In this document: positions 25,138 through 32,987 of the stretch, in pieces
Layout of the letters: the number at the start of each line of letters is the position of its first letter
Numbering within the stretch: position 1 is the stretch's first letter
Source of the DNA: an archaeon
GTDB lineage: Archaea; Thermoproteota; Nitrososphaeria; Nitrososphaerales; UBA183
Direction of reading: 5' to 3'
Assembly: GCA_021788415.1 (NCBI GenBank)
Contig: JAJYKR010000004.1
Coordinates: forward strand, 1 to 57,314
Length of the DNA stretch: 57,314 nt
Translations under genes and position numbers: made by a program
The notes under the pieces: generated by a model
Database searches by the model: none
Seen by the model: the letters and a program-made list of their open reading frames with translations, nothing else
Told to the model about the DNA's origin: nothing

Positions 25138-25644
25138 ATGCCCAACTTCAGGTACATCAGCTGGTCGGAGTATGGGAACCTGGCCGAGGCGCTGGCTGAG
25201 AAGGTCCGGGCGAACGGCAGAAAGTACGACCTCGTGGTGGGCATAGCAAGAGGGGGGATCCCAGTCGCCATGGTGGTCTCAGACCACCTGAACGTCAAGA
25301 TCGACTTCGTCAACGTGAAGTCCTACACCGAAATAGGGAAGAGGGCCGCCCCGCGCATCCTTTCCACCCTCACCGGGGGGATCGAGGGTAAGGACATCCT
25401 CCTCGTGGACGACCTCGTCGACCAGGGAGACACGCTGAGCTTCATGAAGAAGTACCTGATGGAGCAGAAGCCGAGGTCCTTGGAGACCGCTGTCATGTTC
25501 AAGAAGCCGTGGAGCAAGACCGAGCCCGACTACTTCCTGGAGACCGTCTCCGAATGGGTGGTCTTCCCCTTCGAGCTCGGCGAGGTCGGGCGGGAGAGGG
25601 CCGCCATGGAGAAGGGGCCGGGGGAAGGCAGGAGGGCAGGCTAG
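25138..25644 (+). CDS. Phosphoribosyltransferase family protein
   Basis: This 168-aa type I PRTase-fold protein has VGIARGGIPVAM near residue 40 and the PRPP-binding loop ILLVDDLVDQGDTL near 90. It resembles hypoxanthine/xanthine-guanine PRTases, but the substrate hood is not distinctive. The N-terminal PNFRYISWSEY is often seen in archaeal members. Purine salvage is the likely role, though a regulatory PRTase is possible. The 3' end overlaps the convergent Nramp gene by 4 bases. Confidence 0.8.
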   Translation: MPNFRYISWSEYGNLAEALAEKVRANGRKYDLVVGIARGGIPVAMVVSDHLNVKIDFVNVKSYTEIGKRAAPRILSTLTGGIEGKDILLVDDLVDQGDTLSFMKKYLMEQKPRSLETAVMFKKPWSKTEPDYFLETVSEWVVFPFELGEVGRERAAMEKGPGEGRRAG

Positions 25645-26978
25645 AGGATGGTCGTCAGAAGGAAGACGTTGAACCCCAGTATCACGACCGCTGTCACGAC
25701 CGCGAGGACCACCGTCGCCCTGGTGTTGGTCATGGCTCCCATGAACCTCTTCTTCGAGGTGTAGTACACCAGCGGTATCATCGGCAGCGGGAGCATCAGG
25801 CTCAGGATCACCTGGCTGTAGACGAGCAGGTTCAGGGGGTTGATCTTCAGGAGTATCGCTATGGTGGTGGGGAAGACGTTGATGAAACGGGTGACTATCC
25901 TTCTCAGCCAGATGCTGCCGTGCTTTCCGATGAGCCCTTCCATTATCACTTGGCCGGCGATTGTCCCCGTCGTCGACGAGCTGAGCCCAGAGGCGAGCAT
26001 CGCGACCACAAAGACTACCGCTATGGCAGGGCCATAGGTGGTCGTAAAGCCCTGATACGCCGACTGTATCGTGATGCCTGGGTTGGGATAGAATGGGACC
26101 GCCACCAGCAGGAGCCCGGCGTTGACCACCCCTGCGACCGTGAGCAGCGTCACCGTCTCGGTGAGGTGCAGCCTGCGCTTCTCCGCCTTCTCCTCCGTAG
26201 TCCCGCTCTTGACCTTGTTCTTGGTCAGCCAAGAGTGCACGAAGATAGCGTGGGGCATGACCGTCGCGCCTATCATCCCCACGGCGAGGAGAAGAGGGTC
26301 ATAGGTCTGGGTTCCAAAGGTGCTCGGGGTGAGATTGGGCACCATCGACCCGTAGGCAAGCTTGCCGAGGTCGGGACGGACTACCGCCACCTGGTAGAGG
26401 ACGCCGAGGACCAAGATGCTGACCAGAAGCATGAAGTACTGTTCGATGAGGCGGAACCTCCTGGTCATCATCGTGAGGAGGAGGATCACGTCGAGGGCCC
26501 CGAATATGGCGGCGTAGATCATGGGCACACCGAACAACAGGTTCAAAGCGATGACCGTCCCCAGATACTCGGCGAGGTCGGTCGCAGCCGCGGCCGCTTC
26601 AGCGGCGAGCCAGTATGGGATGACGAACCGCTTCTTGACCAGGGACTCCCTCACCAGTTCCGGGAGCGACTTCCCGGTCGCGATTCCCAGCTTCCCGGAC
26701 AGGTACTGCAGCAGCATCGCCATGGCCGACGCCAGCCACCCGGCCCAGAGCATCTGGTACTGGAAGGTCGCACCCGCGGCCAGGTCAGTGCCGTAGTTCC
26801 CCGGATCCATGTACGCGACGGAGACGATGAGTGCCGGGCCTAGCCATCGGATGTAATCGGTGACCGACCGCCTGACCGTCCCGATGCCGGACATGCTCAC
26901 GGGAGGGACGGCGCGAGGGACGCCCTTCTCCAGGGAGGGCGAGGCCGGATCCAGAGCCTTTGGCCCTTCCGTGCTCAT
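25641..26978 (-). CDS. mntH: Nramp-family Mn2+/Fe2+ transporter
   Basis: This 445-aa proton-coupled metal importer has about 11 membrane helices. The TM1 metal site is DPGN (residues 58-61) and the TM6 site is VMPHAIFVHSW, matching Nramp. The N-terminal 40 residues are a polar tail. It is divergent from mntR, and a TATA-like CTTAAAATA (27007-27014) and a perfect palindrome (27023-27043) lie between them. Metal-dependent repression by the MntR-like protein is therefore likely. Confidence 0.9.
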   Translation of the reverse strand: MSTEGPKALDPASPSLEKGVPRAVPPVSMSGIGTVRRSVTDYIRWLGPALIVSVAYMDPGNYGTDLAAGATFQYQMLWAGWLASAMAMLLQYLSGKLGIATGKSLPELVRESLVKKRFVIPYWLAAEAAAAATDLAEYLGTVIALNLLFGVPMIYAAIFGALDVILLLTMMTRRFRLIEQYFMLLVSILVLGVLYQVAVVRPDLGKLAYGSMVPNLTPSTFGTQTYDPLLLAVGMIGATVMPHAIFVHSWLTKNKVKSGTTEEKAEKRRLHLTETVTLLTVAGVVNAGLLLVAVPFYPNPGITIQSAYQGFTTTYGPAIAVVFVVAMLASGLSSSTTGTIAGQVIMEGLIGKHGSIWLRRIVTRFINVFPTTIAILLKINPLNLLVYSQVILSLMLPLPMIPLVYYTSKKRFMGAMTNTRATVVLAVVTAVVILGFNVFLLTTIL

Positions 26979-27022
26979 CGAGGTCGCCCGGTGGGAGGGG
27001 GCGCCTGTATTTTAAGTTAGGG

Positions 27023-27043
27023 TGACAAAACACAGATTTGTCA
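27023..27043. promoter_or_regulatory. Palindromic operator between mntH and mntR
   Basis: TGACAAA (27023-27029) and TTTGTCA (27037-27043) form a perfect 7-bp inverted repeat with a 7-base spacer. The site lies directly upstream of the TATA element of mntH, where a bound repressor would block TFB. The MntR/DtxR-type regulator is encoded next to it. Confidence 0.55.
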
Positions 27044-27140
27044 ATCTCACAATCTTCCTGCAGCCGAACTAGTCTCCGGCGCTCAGAATCCTTTTATCGG
27101 ATGGGGGACTCCTCTCTGCGAGGGGGGAGCGCTGGCCGCC

Positions 27141-27569
27141 GTGTTTCAATCAAAGAGAGACATGTCCAGGCTCGAAGACTATCTGGAGGCCATCTACAAC
27201 CTCAACGAGGAGAAGGGCTACGTGAGCGCCGCGGACGTTTCAGAGCGGCTGGCCGTGAAGCCCCCAACAGTCTCCAACATGGTCAAGAGCCTGGCCGACA
27301 AGGGATACCTGGAGCACGAGAGATACAGAGGGATGAGGCTGACCTCTTCGGGGGAGAAGATAGCCCGATCGGTGATCAAGCGGCACAGGGTGATCTCGAG
27401 CCTGATCACCATGCTGGGGGTCGACGAACAGACGGCCTATGTCGACACCGAGGGGATCGAGCATCACGTGCACCCGACCACGGTACGCAGGTTCGAACGG
27501 CTGGGGGAGTATCTCCGCGAGAACCCCCAGACCCTGAAAGCGATACGCCAGTTCATCGAGGAGAAGTGA
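27141..27569 (+). CDS. mntR: MntR/DtxR-family metal-responsive regulator
   Basis: This 142-aa protein has the winged helix SRLEDYLEAIYNLNEEKGYV to RLTSSGEKIA. The dimerisation/metal domain is short and contains the TEGIEHHVHP metal motif. The C-terminal SH3-like domain found in long DtxR proteins is absent, as in MntR. The start is GTG at 27141, with an internal ATG at 27162 (MSRLEDY). TATA sequence CTTTTATC lies at 27091-27098. Divergent mntH is the obvious target. Confidence 0.88.
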   Translation: MFQSKRDMSRLEDYLEAIYNLNEEKGYVSAADVSERLAVKPPTVSNMVKSLADKGYLEHERYRGMRLTSSGEKIARSVIKRHRVISSLITMLGVDEQTAYVDTEGIEHHVHPTTVRRFERLGEYLRENPQTLKAIRQFIEEK

Positions 27570-28134
27570 CGCCAGGCCGTGCCTGCGAATCCCCGAACAG
27601 GGCATCCAGTATCCGATAGGTAAGCCCCCAAACCACGTACCCCCCCACCCGGTAGGCAGGGAGCTTGGCACCCCCTAGCTGGGTGCCCAGCTCGTAGACG
27701 GACCGTGCGGCGGGTGAAAACAGCTCATGGAGGCCGACCCACCGGTATGACGCCGCTTCCTCATTCAGCTTCACCTCCACCTCTCCCCTCAACTCGAAGA
27801 CAGCCGGGACCACGTCCATGGCTCCGGTGTGCGTCGTGGTCACTTCTCCGTAGCCCAGGAACCCGCCGGACCTGTTGAGGTCGACCCCGACTTCCTCGAA
27901 GGTCTCCCTGATGGCCGTGTCCCTGGGAGTCCTGTCTCCCGGTTGCGTCTTCCCGCCAGGGAACGCGATCTGGCCTGACCAGGGGTCTCCCGCGCGGTCT
28001 GCGCGCTGGATGAGCAGCACGCCAGGCGACTCCCTGTCCCGTATGATCACGGAAACGGCGGCGAACCTCAGCCCCTTCGAGGGCGGCTCGCGCATCGCCA
28101 GGTGCCTGGTGGCCCTCGCGAACAGCTCGTCCAA
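27553..28134 (-). CDS. Nudix hydrolase, CoA diphosphatase-like
   Basis: This Nudix protein has the Nudix box GGKTQPGDRTPRDTA, then IRETFEEVG. Before it is LLIQRADRAGDPWSGQIAFP, the pattern of NUDT7/8-type CoA pyrophosphatases, so CoA or a nucleotide diphosphate may be the substrate. The frame opens to 28215, but a TATA sequence shared with thioredoxin (28158-28168) predicts a start near 28140. I therefore chose TTG at 28134 (193 aa). The stop region overlaps mntR by 17 bases. Confidence 0.82.
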   Translation of the reverse strand: MDELFARATRHLAMREPPSKGLRFAAVSVIIRDRESPGVLLIQRADRAGDPWSGQIAFPGGKTQPGDRTPRDTAIRETFEEVGVDLNRSGGFLGYGEVTTTHTGAMDVVPAVFELRGEVEVKLNEEAASYRWVGLHELFSPAARSVYELGTQLGGAKLPAYRVGGYVVWGLTYRILDALFGDSQARPGVTSPR

Positions 28135-28157
28135 GTCAATTTGTTGCGACAAGACTC

Positions 28158-28168
28158 CAATTTTAAAT
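28158..28168. promoter_or_regulatory. Probable bidirectional TATA element
   Basis: AATTTTAAATA reads as a TATA-like box in both directions. It lies 26-30 bases before plausible starts of thioredoxin (plus) and the Nudix hydrolase (minus). Confidence 0.35.
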
Positions 28169-28200
28169 ACGCATCGCGAACCGACGCGAAAGATTCTGGA

Positions 28201-28548
28201 ATGGAGACCAGTCACGCAAGCCCAACCGTGAAGCTGACCGAGGATAACTTCGACGCCCTGACCAGGTCAGGACGTCCCGTGCTAGTCGACTTCTGGGCCG
28301 CCTGGTGCGGGCCGTGCAGGATGATGGACCCCGTGGTCGAGAGGCTCGCCGCGAAATACTCTGACAGGGTGCTCTTCGGGAAGGTCAACGTGGACGAGGA
28401 GATGAACCTCTCGTCCAGGTATCAGGTGTTCTCCATCCCCACCTTCATGGTCTTCAAAGACGGCCAGCCCATGGACGCAGTCATCGGCGCCGTAGGCGAA
28501 GCTTCGCTGGAGCGCCTCGTGAAGGGCGCCATCGAAGACCTCCCCTAG
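28201..28548 (+). CDS. trxA: Thioredoxin
   Basis: This 115-aa protein has the thioredoxin fold and the redox motif WCGPC at residues 35-39. VLVDFWAAW precedes it, and the cis-proline segment SIPTFMVFKDG follows near 80. It is a cytosolic disulfide reductase. I chose the ATG at 28201 over an upstream Met because the TATA element at about 28162 lies between them. The stop overlaps the convergent phosphoesterase gene by 4 bases. Confidence 0.92.
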   Translation: METSHASPTVKLTEDNFDALTRSGRPVLVDFWAAWCGPCRMMDPVVERLAAKYSDRVLFGKVNVDEEMNLSSRYQVFSIPTFMVFKDGQPMDAVIGAVGEASLERLVKGAIEDLP

Positions 28549-29303
28549 GTCACCCTCGTACCGTCTGTCAGGAAGATGTCCGAGTCTTCCAGGCTCACCG
28601 ACCTCGAGGACAGGACAGGGCCGAACTCGAACGACCTGCTCCTGTTGATGGGCTGGCCTCCTACGAGCCTGTTGAAGGGAGGCATGACCGTCAGCTTCCC
28701 CTTCCCCCTGGCTTTGGACGGGTACCCCGCCCCTCGCATCAGCTCCGCGACGTCGTAGGTGGCCGTCACCCACACCGCCTCCCTGGACCTCGAGCCGAGG
28801 GGGTCCCTCATCTCATAGGTGAAGTGAGAGTGGCCTATCACCAGGTTCCTGGTGGCTATGGCTTCCTCAGAGGGCCAGGCGTGGCCGTGGGCCACCCCTA
28901 TCCTCCCGCGTCCCTTCCCCAGCACGGTCCCCTGCGAGGGGTGGAGCACCACCCGTTGGGGGAGGACCGTCTTGATGTTCCCGTCGTGGTTGCCGGGGAC
29001 CACCTCGACAGACTCGAAGAGGTCTAGCATGGTGTCGAAGAACCACGGGACCGCCCCCCAGTCTATGTCCTCCACCTTCCCCACGGTGTGCTTGACGTCC
29101 CCCAGCACCGCGAGCCGCTTCGTCCCGTACCTGTCCGCGATGTCCCTGATCCTGCCCACCATCTTCACGGAGTAGGCAGGGAGCCGGAACCCCTTCTTCG
29201 CCATCTCCTTCTCCAGACCCAGGTGCAGGTCTGAGATGAGCAGCGTGCTCGTCCCTTCCGTCGTGAAGACAAGGGCGGCGTCGCCGGGGACTATCCTGAG
29301 CAA
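28545..29303 (-). CDS. Calcineurin-like phosphoesterase (COG1407 type)
   Basis: This 252-aa metallophosphoesterase has LLISDLHLGLE (near residue 22), LAVLGDVKH (near 66), VVPGNHDG (near 101), AHGHAWP and IGHSH, a full dimetal set. It resembles the ICC-like phosphoesterases often encoded beside Lhr helicases in bacteria and archaea. Here an Lhr-type helicase starts one gene upstream on the same strand. Its nucleic-acid or nucleotide substrate is not known from sequence. Confidence 0.85.
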   Translation of the reverse strand: MLRIVPGDAALVFTTEGTSTLLISDLHLGLEKEMAKKGFRLPAYSVKMVGRIRDIADRYGTKRLAVLGDVKHTVGKVEDIDWGAVPWFFDTMLDLFESVEVVPGNHDGNIKTVLPQRVVLHPSQGTVLGKGRGRIGVAHGHAWPSEEAIATRNLVIGHSHFTYEMRDPLGSRSREAVWVTATYDVAELMRGAGYPSKARGKGKLTVMPPFNRLVGGQPINRSRSFEFGPVLSSRSVSLEDSDIFLTDGTRVT

Positions 29304-29304
29304 G

Positions 29305-29988
29305 CTATGCGATCAGGGGAAGGACCTGGTTATACACGAAGCCCTTGAACTCGGAGAGCTCCATCTTGCTGAACCCCGTGAGGATGCAGTTCCTGGTGAG
29401 CCCGAAGACGTAGCCGTAGGCCCTGCTCTTGAAGACGATGTACCAGAGCTTGCCATGCGTCAGGTAGTCGCTGTAGAGGCTGGTGTTCCCGAGCTCTGCC
29501 CCATAGAGGGACAGTTTGGTTATGTTGGGAAGGTCGACCGAGTCATAGAAGATCACTTTCGTGTCATCGAAGTTCGCCTCGTGGAACTTCCTCAGAGTCT
29601 CCGGGTCGATCCTGGCTTCCACCACCTGGCCGAGGCTCATGAATATGGCCTTGCTCATCTCGTTGGCCACGTTGTTGGCCCTGTTCTTCTTGTCGTAGAC
29701 GGTGAGGAACATCCTGTCCTTGTGCATGTTGAAGGCGAAGGGGGCCTCGTAGGTCCTCGGGACAGGGACCGGCTCTCCCCTGAGAGGCACCGTGAAGACA
29801 GTATCGAAAGAGAACTTCCCCTCCAGGGTCCCCTTCCCTACGCTGAGGTCCGTGATCTCGGACACCAGCTTGAACTCCTTTTCTTCGACGCTGGTCTCCG
29901 TCTCTATCCTGAACGACTTCAGCTTCTCCGCCAGCGTGCCGATCTCGTAGTTCTCCCTCACGAAGAAGACCTTTCCTGCTAGAACCAA
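29305..29988 (-). CDS. Conserved hypothetical protein between Lhr and phosphoesterase
   Basis: This 227-aa soluble protein has no recognisable motif. It has no signal peptide or membrane helix. Alternating beta-type segments (KFSFDTVFTVPL, DRMFLTVYDKK) surround a helical middle (NNVANEMSKAIFMSLGQVV). It sits 1 base from the phosphoesterase gene and 35 bases from the Lhr gene, all on one strand, so it may serve the same process. Confidence 0.6.
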   Translation of the reverse strand: MVLAGKVFFVRENYEIGTLAEKLKSFRIETETSVEEKEFKLVSEITDLSVGKGTLEGKFSFDTVFTVPLRGEPVPVPRTYEAPFAFNMHKDRMFLTVYDKKNRANNVANEMSKAIFMSLGQVVEARIDPETLRKFHEANFDDTKVIFYDSVDLPNITKLSLYGAELGNTSLYSDYLTHGKLWYIVFKSRAYGYVFGLTRNCILTGFSKMELSEFKGFVYNQVLPLIA

Positions 29989-30023
29989 TCTGTCCCGCCC
30001 CGATTGCCCCTGCTTTTGGGCTT

Positions 30024-32867
30024 TCAGCTCCCCCAGTACTGCCGCGTCGTCACGAAGCGTATCTTCGCCTCCAGGAGGTCCCTGTAGAACGCCTCCTCGT
30101 CGTCCCGCATCTCGGCCAGTATCCTAGATGCGGTCTGGGGGCCTATCCCGTAGACGGTCTGCGCCACCACGGCTTTCTTGCCGTAGGAGAGCACGAGGTC
30201 GGCTCCCCGCCTTGCCCTCGAGAGCTCTCCCCTCTCCTCCTCGGTGAGGGGGTCTTTCTTCTCCCTCTTCCTGATGAGGCCCTCAAGCTTCCCGGTCCCC
30301 CAGTAGCAGGGAACTAGGAGCCCGGACCCGCACCCCAGGCACCTCGGCTCCTCAGGGAGGTCCCCGACGGTGGTCCCGCCCTGGTCTGTCCCGCACTTCA
30401 CGCAGAGTAGGCTCACCTCGGTCCCGAATATGCTCGCTTTCATCCTCTGATATGACGACTTGCCGAGGGAGTCGGGAGCGACCGCCTCGGGGACCTCCAG
30501 ATACCTGTAGAGGAGGCCGTAGGCGATGGGGGTCGGCTTCTCCCCAGCCGTGAAAGTCTCCACGGCGATTCCTCCGTTGGCCACCTCGACGAGCACCTGC
30601 TTCGCGCGTTCCATGTCGATGAGGTCTCTTCCAGTTTCCTGCAGCGCCTCTTCGAAGATGGGCGTCTTCTCGAACCGGGTCGGGAGCGAGCAGAGGTTGG
30701 GGTGTGCTATCAGCTTCCCCCTCTTCAACGCCCCGAACCTCTCGGCGACGAACTTCACCCGAGTGGGGAACGGGAAGTTCCGCTGGGCTGCCACGGCGTA
30801 GGTCCTCTCGAGCTCCTCGGGGCTCACCCCCATCAGCTCTTTGGCGATGGCCCCCAGGTCGAGCTCAGCCGTGTCCGTGGTCAGTTCCATCAGCAGCCTA
30901 TACCCATCGAGCCAGAAGACCCTGACCAGCCCCCTCCTCGAAAGCAGCTCCTCGAAGACGTAGGCGAAGGTCCTGTTCACCGACTCGCCGAAGCACAGGT
31001 GCACTATGAGGTACTTCCCGAACCCTTCGAACAGGACCAGGTTGTCCGAGGGGACCGGTGCCCCCATCTTCTTGTGCTCGGCTATCTCGTCCACGACGAG
31101 TGCCCTGGCCGCAGCCTCCCCTGGGATGAGGGCGGCGGCCTGTTCGACGTCGGCTCCACCCCTGTCCAGGGCCTCGGAGATCTCCCTCCTCAGGCGCCCT
31201 GTCTCCCTCGCCAGGTCGAAGGGGATGGGGAGCATCTCGCCGTCCCACCCGGGGATTGCTGCGAGGGGGTCCTCCACAGGCGTGACGTAGATCCTCCTGT
31301 CGTCCGATATCTGCTCAACCTGCCAGACCTTCCCCTTCAGGACGAAGTGCACCCCGACCTTGGTCCTGAGCAGCACCTGCTCTTCGCCCAGGATCCCGAT
31401 GCTCTGGCTGCTGGACACGTCGACCACCAGGTACCTGGTCTCGTCGGGTATCATCGACAGGTTCTCGTAATAGTAGTCCCTGGTGAGGCCGGTCCTCGAG
31501 AGGGTCTTGCCGTCGAACCTGACCTTCCTCAGCTCTGCCAGGTACCCGGCGGTCCGGCTGAAGGCGTCCTCCGACAACCCCCGGTAGGGGGCTGCCTTCC
31601 TCAGCTCAGCCAGCATCCTGTCGGCCTCCATCCTCTCGAGGTCCATCAGATAGCCCGCGATCTGGTGAGCCAGGACGTCGAGGGAGTTGGCGTAGGGCCT
31701 GGTCGGCTCTATCCTCCCTAGTCTGGCGGAGATGACGCTGGCGGACGACTCCAGTATGTCGTCGGCGGACACAGTCACCAGCACCCCCTTGGAGACCTTC
31801 CCGAGCTTGTGGCCGCTCCTCCCCACCCTCTGCACGAGGCTCGTGACCTGCCTGGGCGACATGTACTGGACGACCAAGTCTACGGAACCGACGTCAATCC
31901 CGAGCTCCAGGGTGCTTGTACACACCAGGGCCTTCAAGGCCCCCTGCTTGAACGCCTGTTCGACCCGCTCTCTCTCTTCCCGAGGGAGAGAGCCGTGGTG
32001 GACCCCCACGTCCTTCCTCAGCCGAGCCAGCTTCTCCCCCAGCATCTCAGCCACGGTCCTGCTGTTCACGAACATCAGGGTCGAAGTGTGAGAGTCGATC
32101 AGCGAGTTCATCCGTGAAAGCCTCGCAGCCAGGTCTGGGGCAGAGTACGTCTCCTTTGCAGCGGACCGGCTGGACGGGTCGGGGACAGGATACTCGATCC
32201 CGAACGTGAACTCCTTCGGGGCCTTGGCCTCGACGACGGTCCTCTTGCCGTCCCCGAAGAGGAAGTCCGCTGCAACTTCGGGGGTCCCCACCGTCGCCGA
32301 GAGCGCGACCAGCTGGTAGCCGGGGGCCACCTTCCTGAGCCTCTGCAGGCCGACGGTGAGCTGCACCCCCCTCTTGCTCTCCACCAGGTTGTGCAGCTCG
32401 TCGACGACGACCGCCTTCAGGTGCGAGAGGTTCTCTCTCATCCTCCTCCCAGGAAGGATCGCCTGGAGGGTCTCGGGGGTGGTCACCATGACGTCTGGGG
32501 GGTGGGCTGACTGCTTCGCCCGCTGGGAGAGGGGGGTGTCCCCGTGCCTTATGTCGACAGTCAGCCCGAGCCTGGAGCACCAGGTCTGGAGCCGCCTCAG
32601 CATGTCCCGGTTGAGGGCCCGCATCGGGGTGATGTAGAGCAGCGAGATCCCATCCCCGTGCCCTCCGGTGACGACCCTTCCGAGCAGGGGCAGCAGGGCG
32701 GCTTCCGTCTTCCCGGACCCGGTGGGGGCGATCACGAGCACGTCCTCCCCTCGCGAGACGAGGGGCCACGCCTGTATCTGGGGGGGCGTAGGGTCCCCGA
32801 TCCCCGTCTCTGCCAGGAACCCCCTCACCGCCGGGGGGAGAGACTCGAGTGCTGCCTCGGCGCTCAA
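30024..32867 (-). CDS. lhr: Lhr-type superfamily 2 helicase (first copy)
   Basis: This 947-aa ATP-dependent DNA/RNA helicase has Walker A APTGSGKTEAALLPLL (near residue 48), the DELH box VVVDELHNL, and SALSATVG. Motifs IV to VI include VCTSTLELGIDVGSVD and QRVGRSGHKLG. A long Lhr-specific C-terminal region follows. It ends with a four-Cys zinc site (CVKCG, then CLGCG) and a helix-hairpin-helix (VYGIGPQTASRILAEM). TATA sequence TTAAATC (about 32891-32897) predicts a leaderless ATG at 32867. It is divergent from the SMC operon. Confidence 0.92.
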   Translation of the reverse strand: MSAEAALESLPPAVRGFLAETGIGDPTPPQIQAWPLVSRGEDVLVIAPTGSGKTEAALLPLLGRVVTGGHGDGISLLYITPMRALNRDMLRRLQTWCSRLGLTVDIRHGDTPLSQRAKQSAHPPDVMVTTPETLQAILPGRRMRENLSHLKAVVVDELHNLVESKRGVQLTVGLQRLRKVAPGYQLVALSATVGTPEVAADFLFGDGKRTVVEAKAPKEFTFGIEYPVPDPSSRSAAKETYSAPDLAARLSRMNSLIDSHTSTLMFVNSRTVAEMLGEKLARLRKDVGVHHGSLPREERERVEQAFKQGALKALVCTSTLELGIDVGSVDLVVQYMSPRQVTSLVQRVGRSGHKLGKVSKGVLVTVSADDILESSASVISARLGRIEPTRPYANSLDVLAHQIAGYLMDLERMEADRMLAELRKAAPYRGLSEDAFSRTAGYLAELRKVRFDGKTLSRTGLTRDYYYENLSMIPDETRYLVVDVSSSQSIGILGEEQVLLRTKVGVHFVLKGKVWQVEQISDDRRIYVTPVEDPLAAIPGWDGEMLPIPFDLARETGRLRREISEALDRGGADVEQAAALIPGEAAARALVVDEIAEHKKMGAPVPSDNLVLFEGFGKYLIVHLCFGESVNRTFAYVFEELLSRRGLVRVFWLDGYRLLMELTTDTAELDLGAIAKELMGVSPEELERTYAVAAQRNFPFPTRVKFVAERFGALKRGKLIAHPNLCSLPTRFEKTPIFEEALQETGRDLIDMERAKQVLVEVANGGIAVETFTAGEKPTPIAYGLLYRYLEVPEAVAPDSLGKSSYQRMKASIFGTEVSLLCVKCGTDQGGTTVGDLPEEPRCLGCGSGLLVPCYWGTGKLEGLIRKREKKDPLTEEERGELSRARRGADLVLSYGKKAVVAQTVYGIGPQTASRILAEMRDDEEAFYRDLLEAKIRFVTTRQYWGS

Positions 32868-32950
32868 CTGCGGCCACGGACCGTTCCGGCGATTTAAGGA
32901 ATAGCGAGAGAGGGGTCGGTGAAAGTGATTTCTCCTCCCCAGGTCAGCAA

Positions 32951-32958
32951 TGTCTAAA
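32951..32958 (+). promoter_or_regulatory. TATA box of the SMC operon
   Basis: GTCTAAAT lies about 30 bases before the TTG start of the SMC gene at 32988. The transcript would have almost no leader. The opposite-strand TATA of lhr is about 60 bases away. Confidence 0.45.
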
Positions 32959-32987
32959 TCCGCCTCGGGCCCGCGAGGCCCCGAAGC

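Noticed and set aside
28135..28215. Longer N-terminus of the Nudix protein
   Set aside because: It lies upstream of the shared TATA-predicted start and adds no domain.
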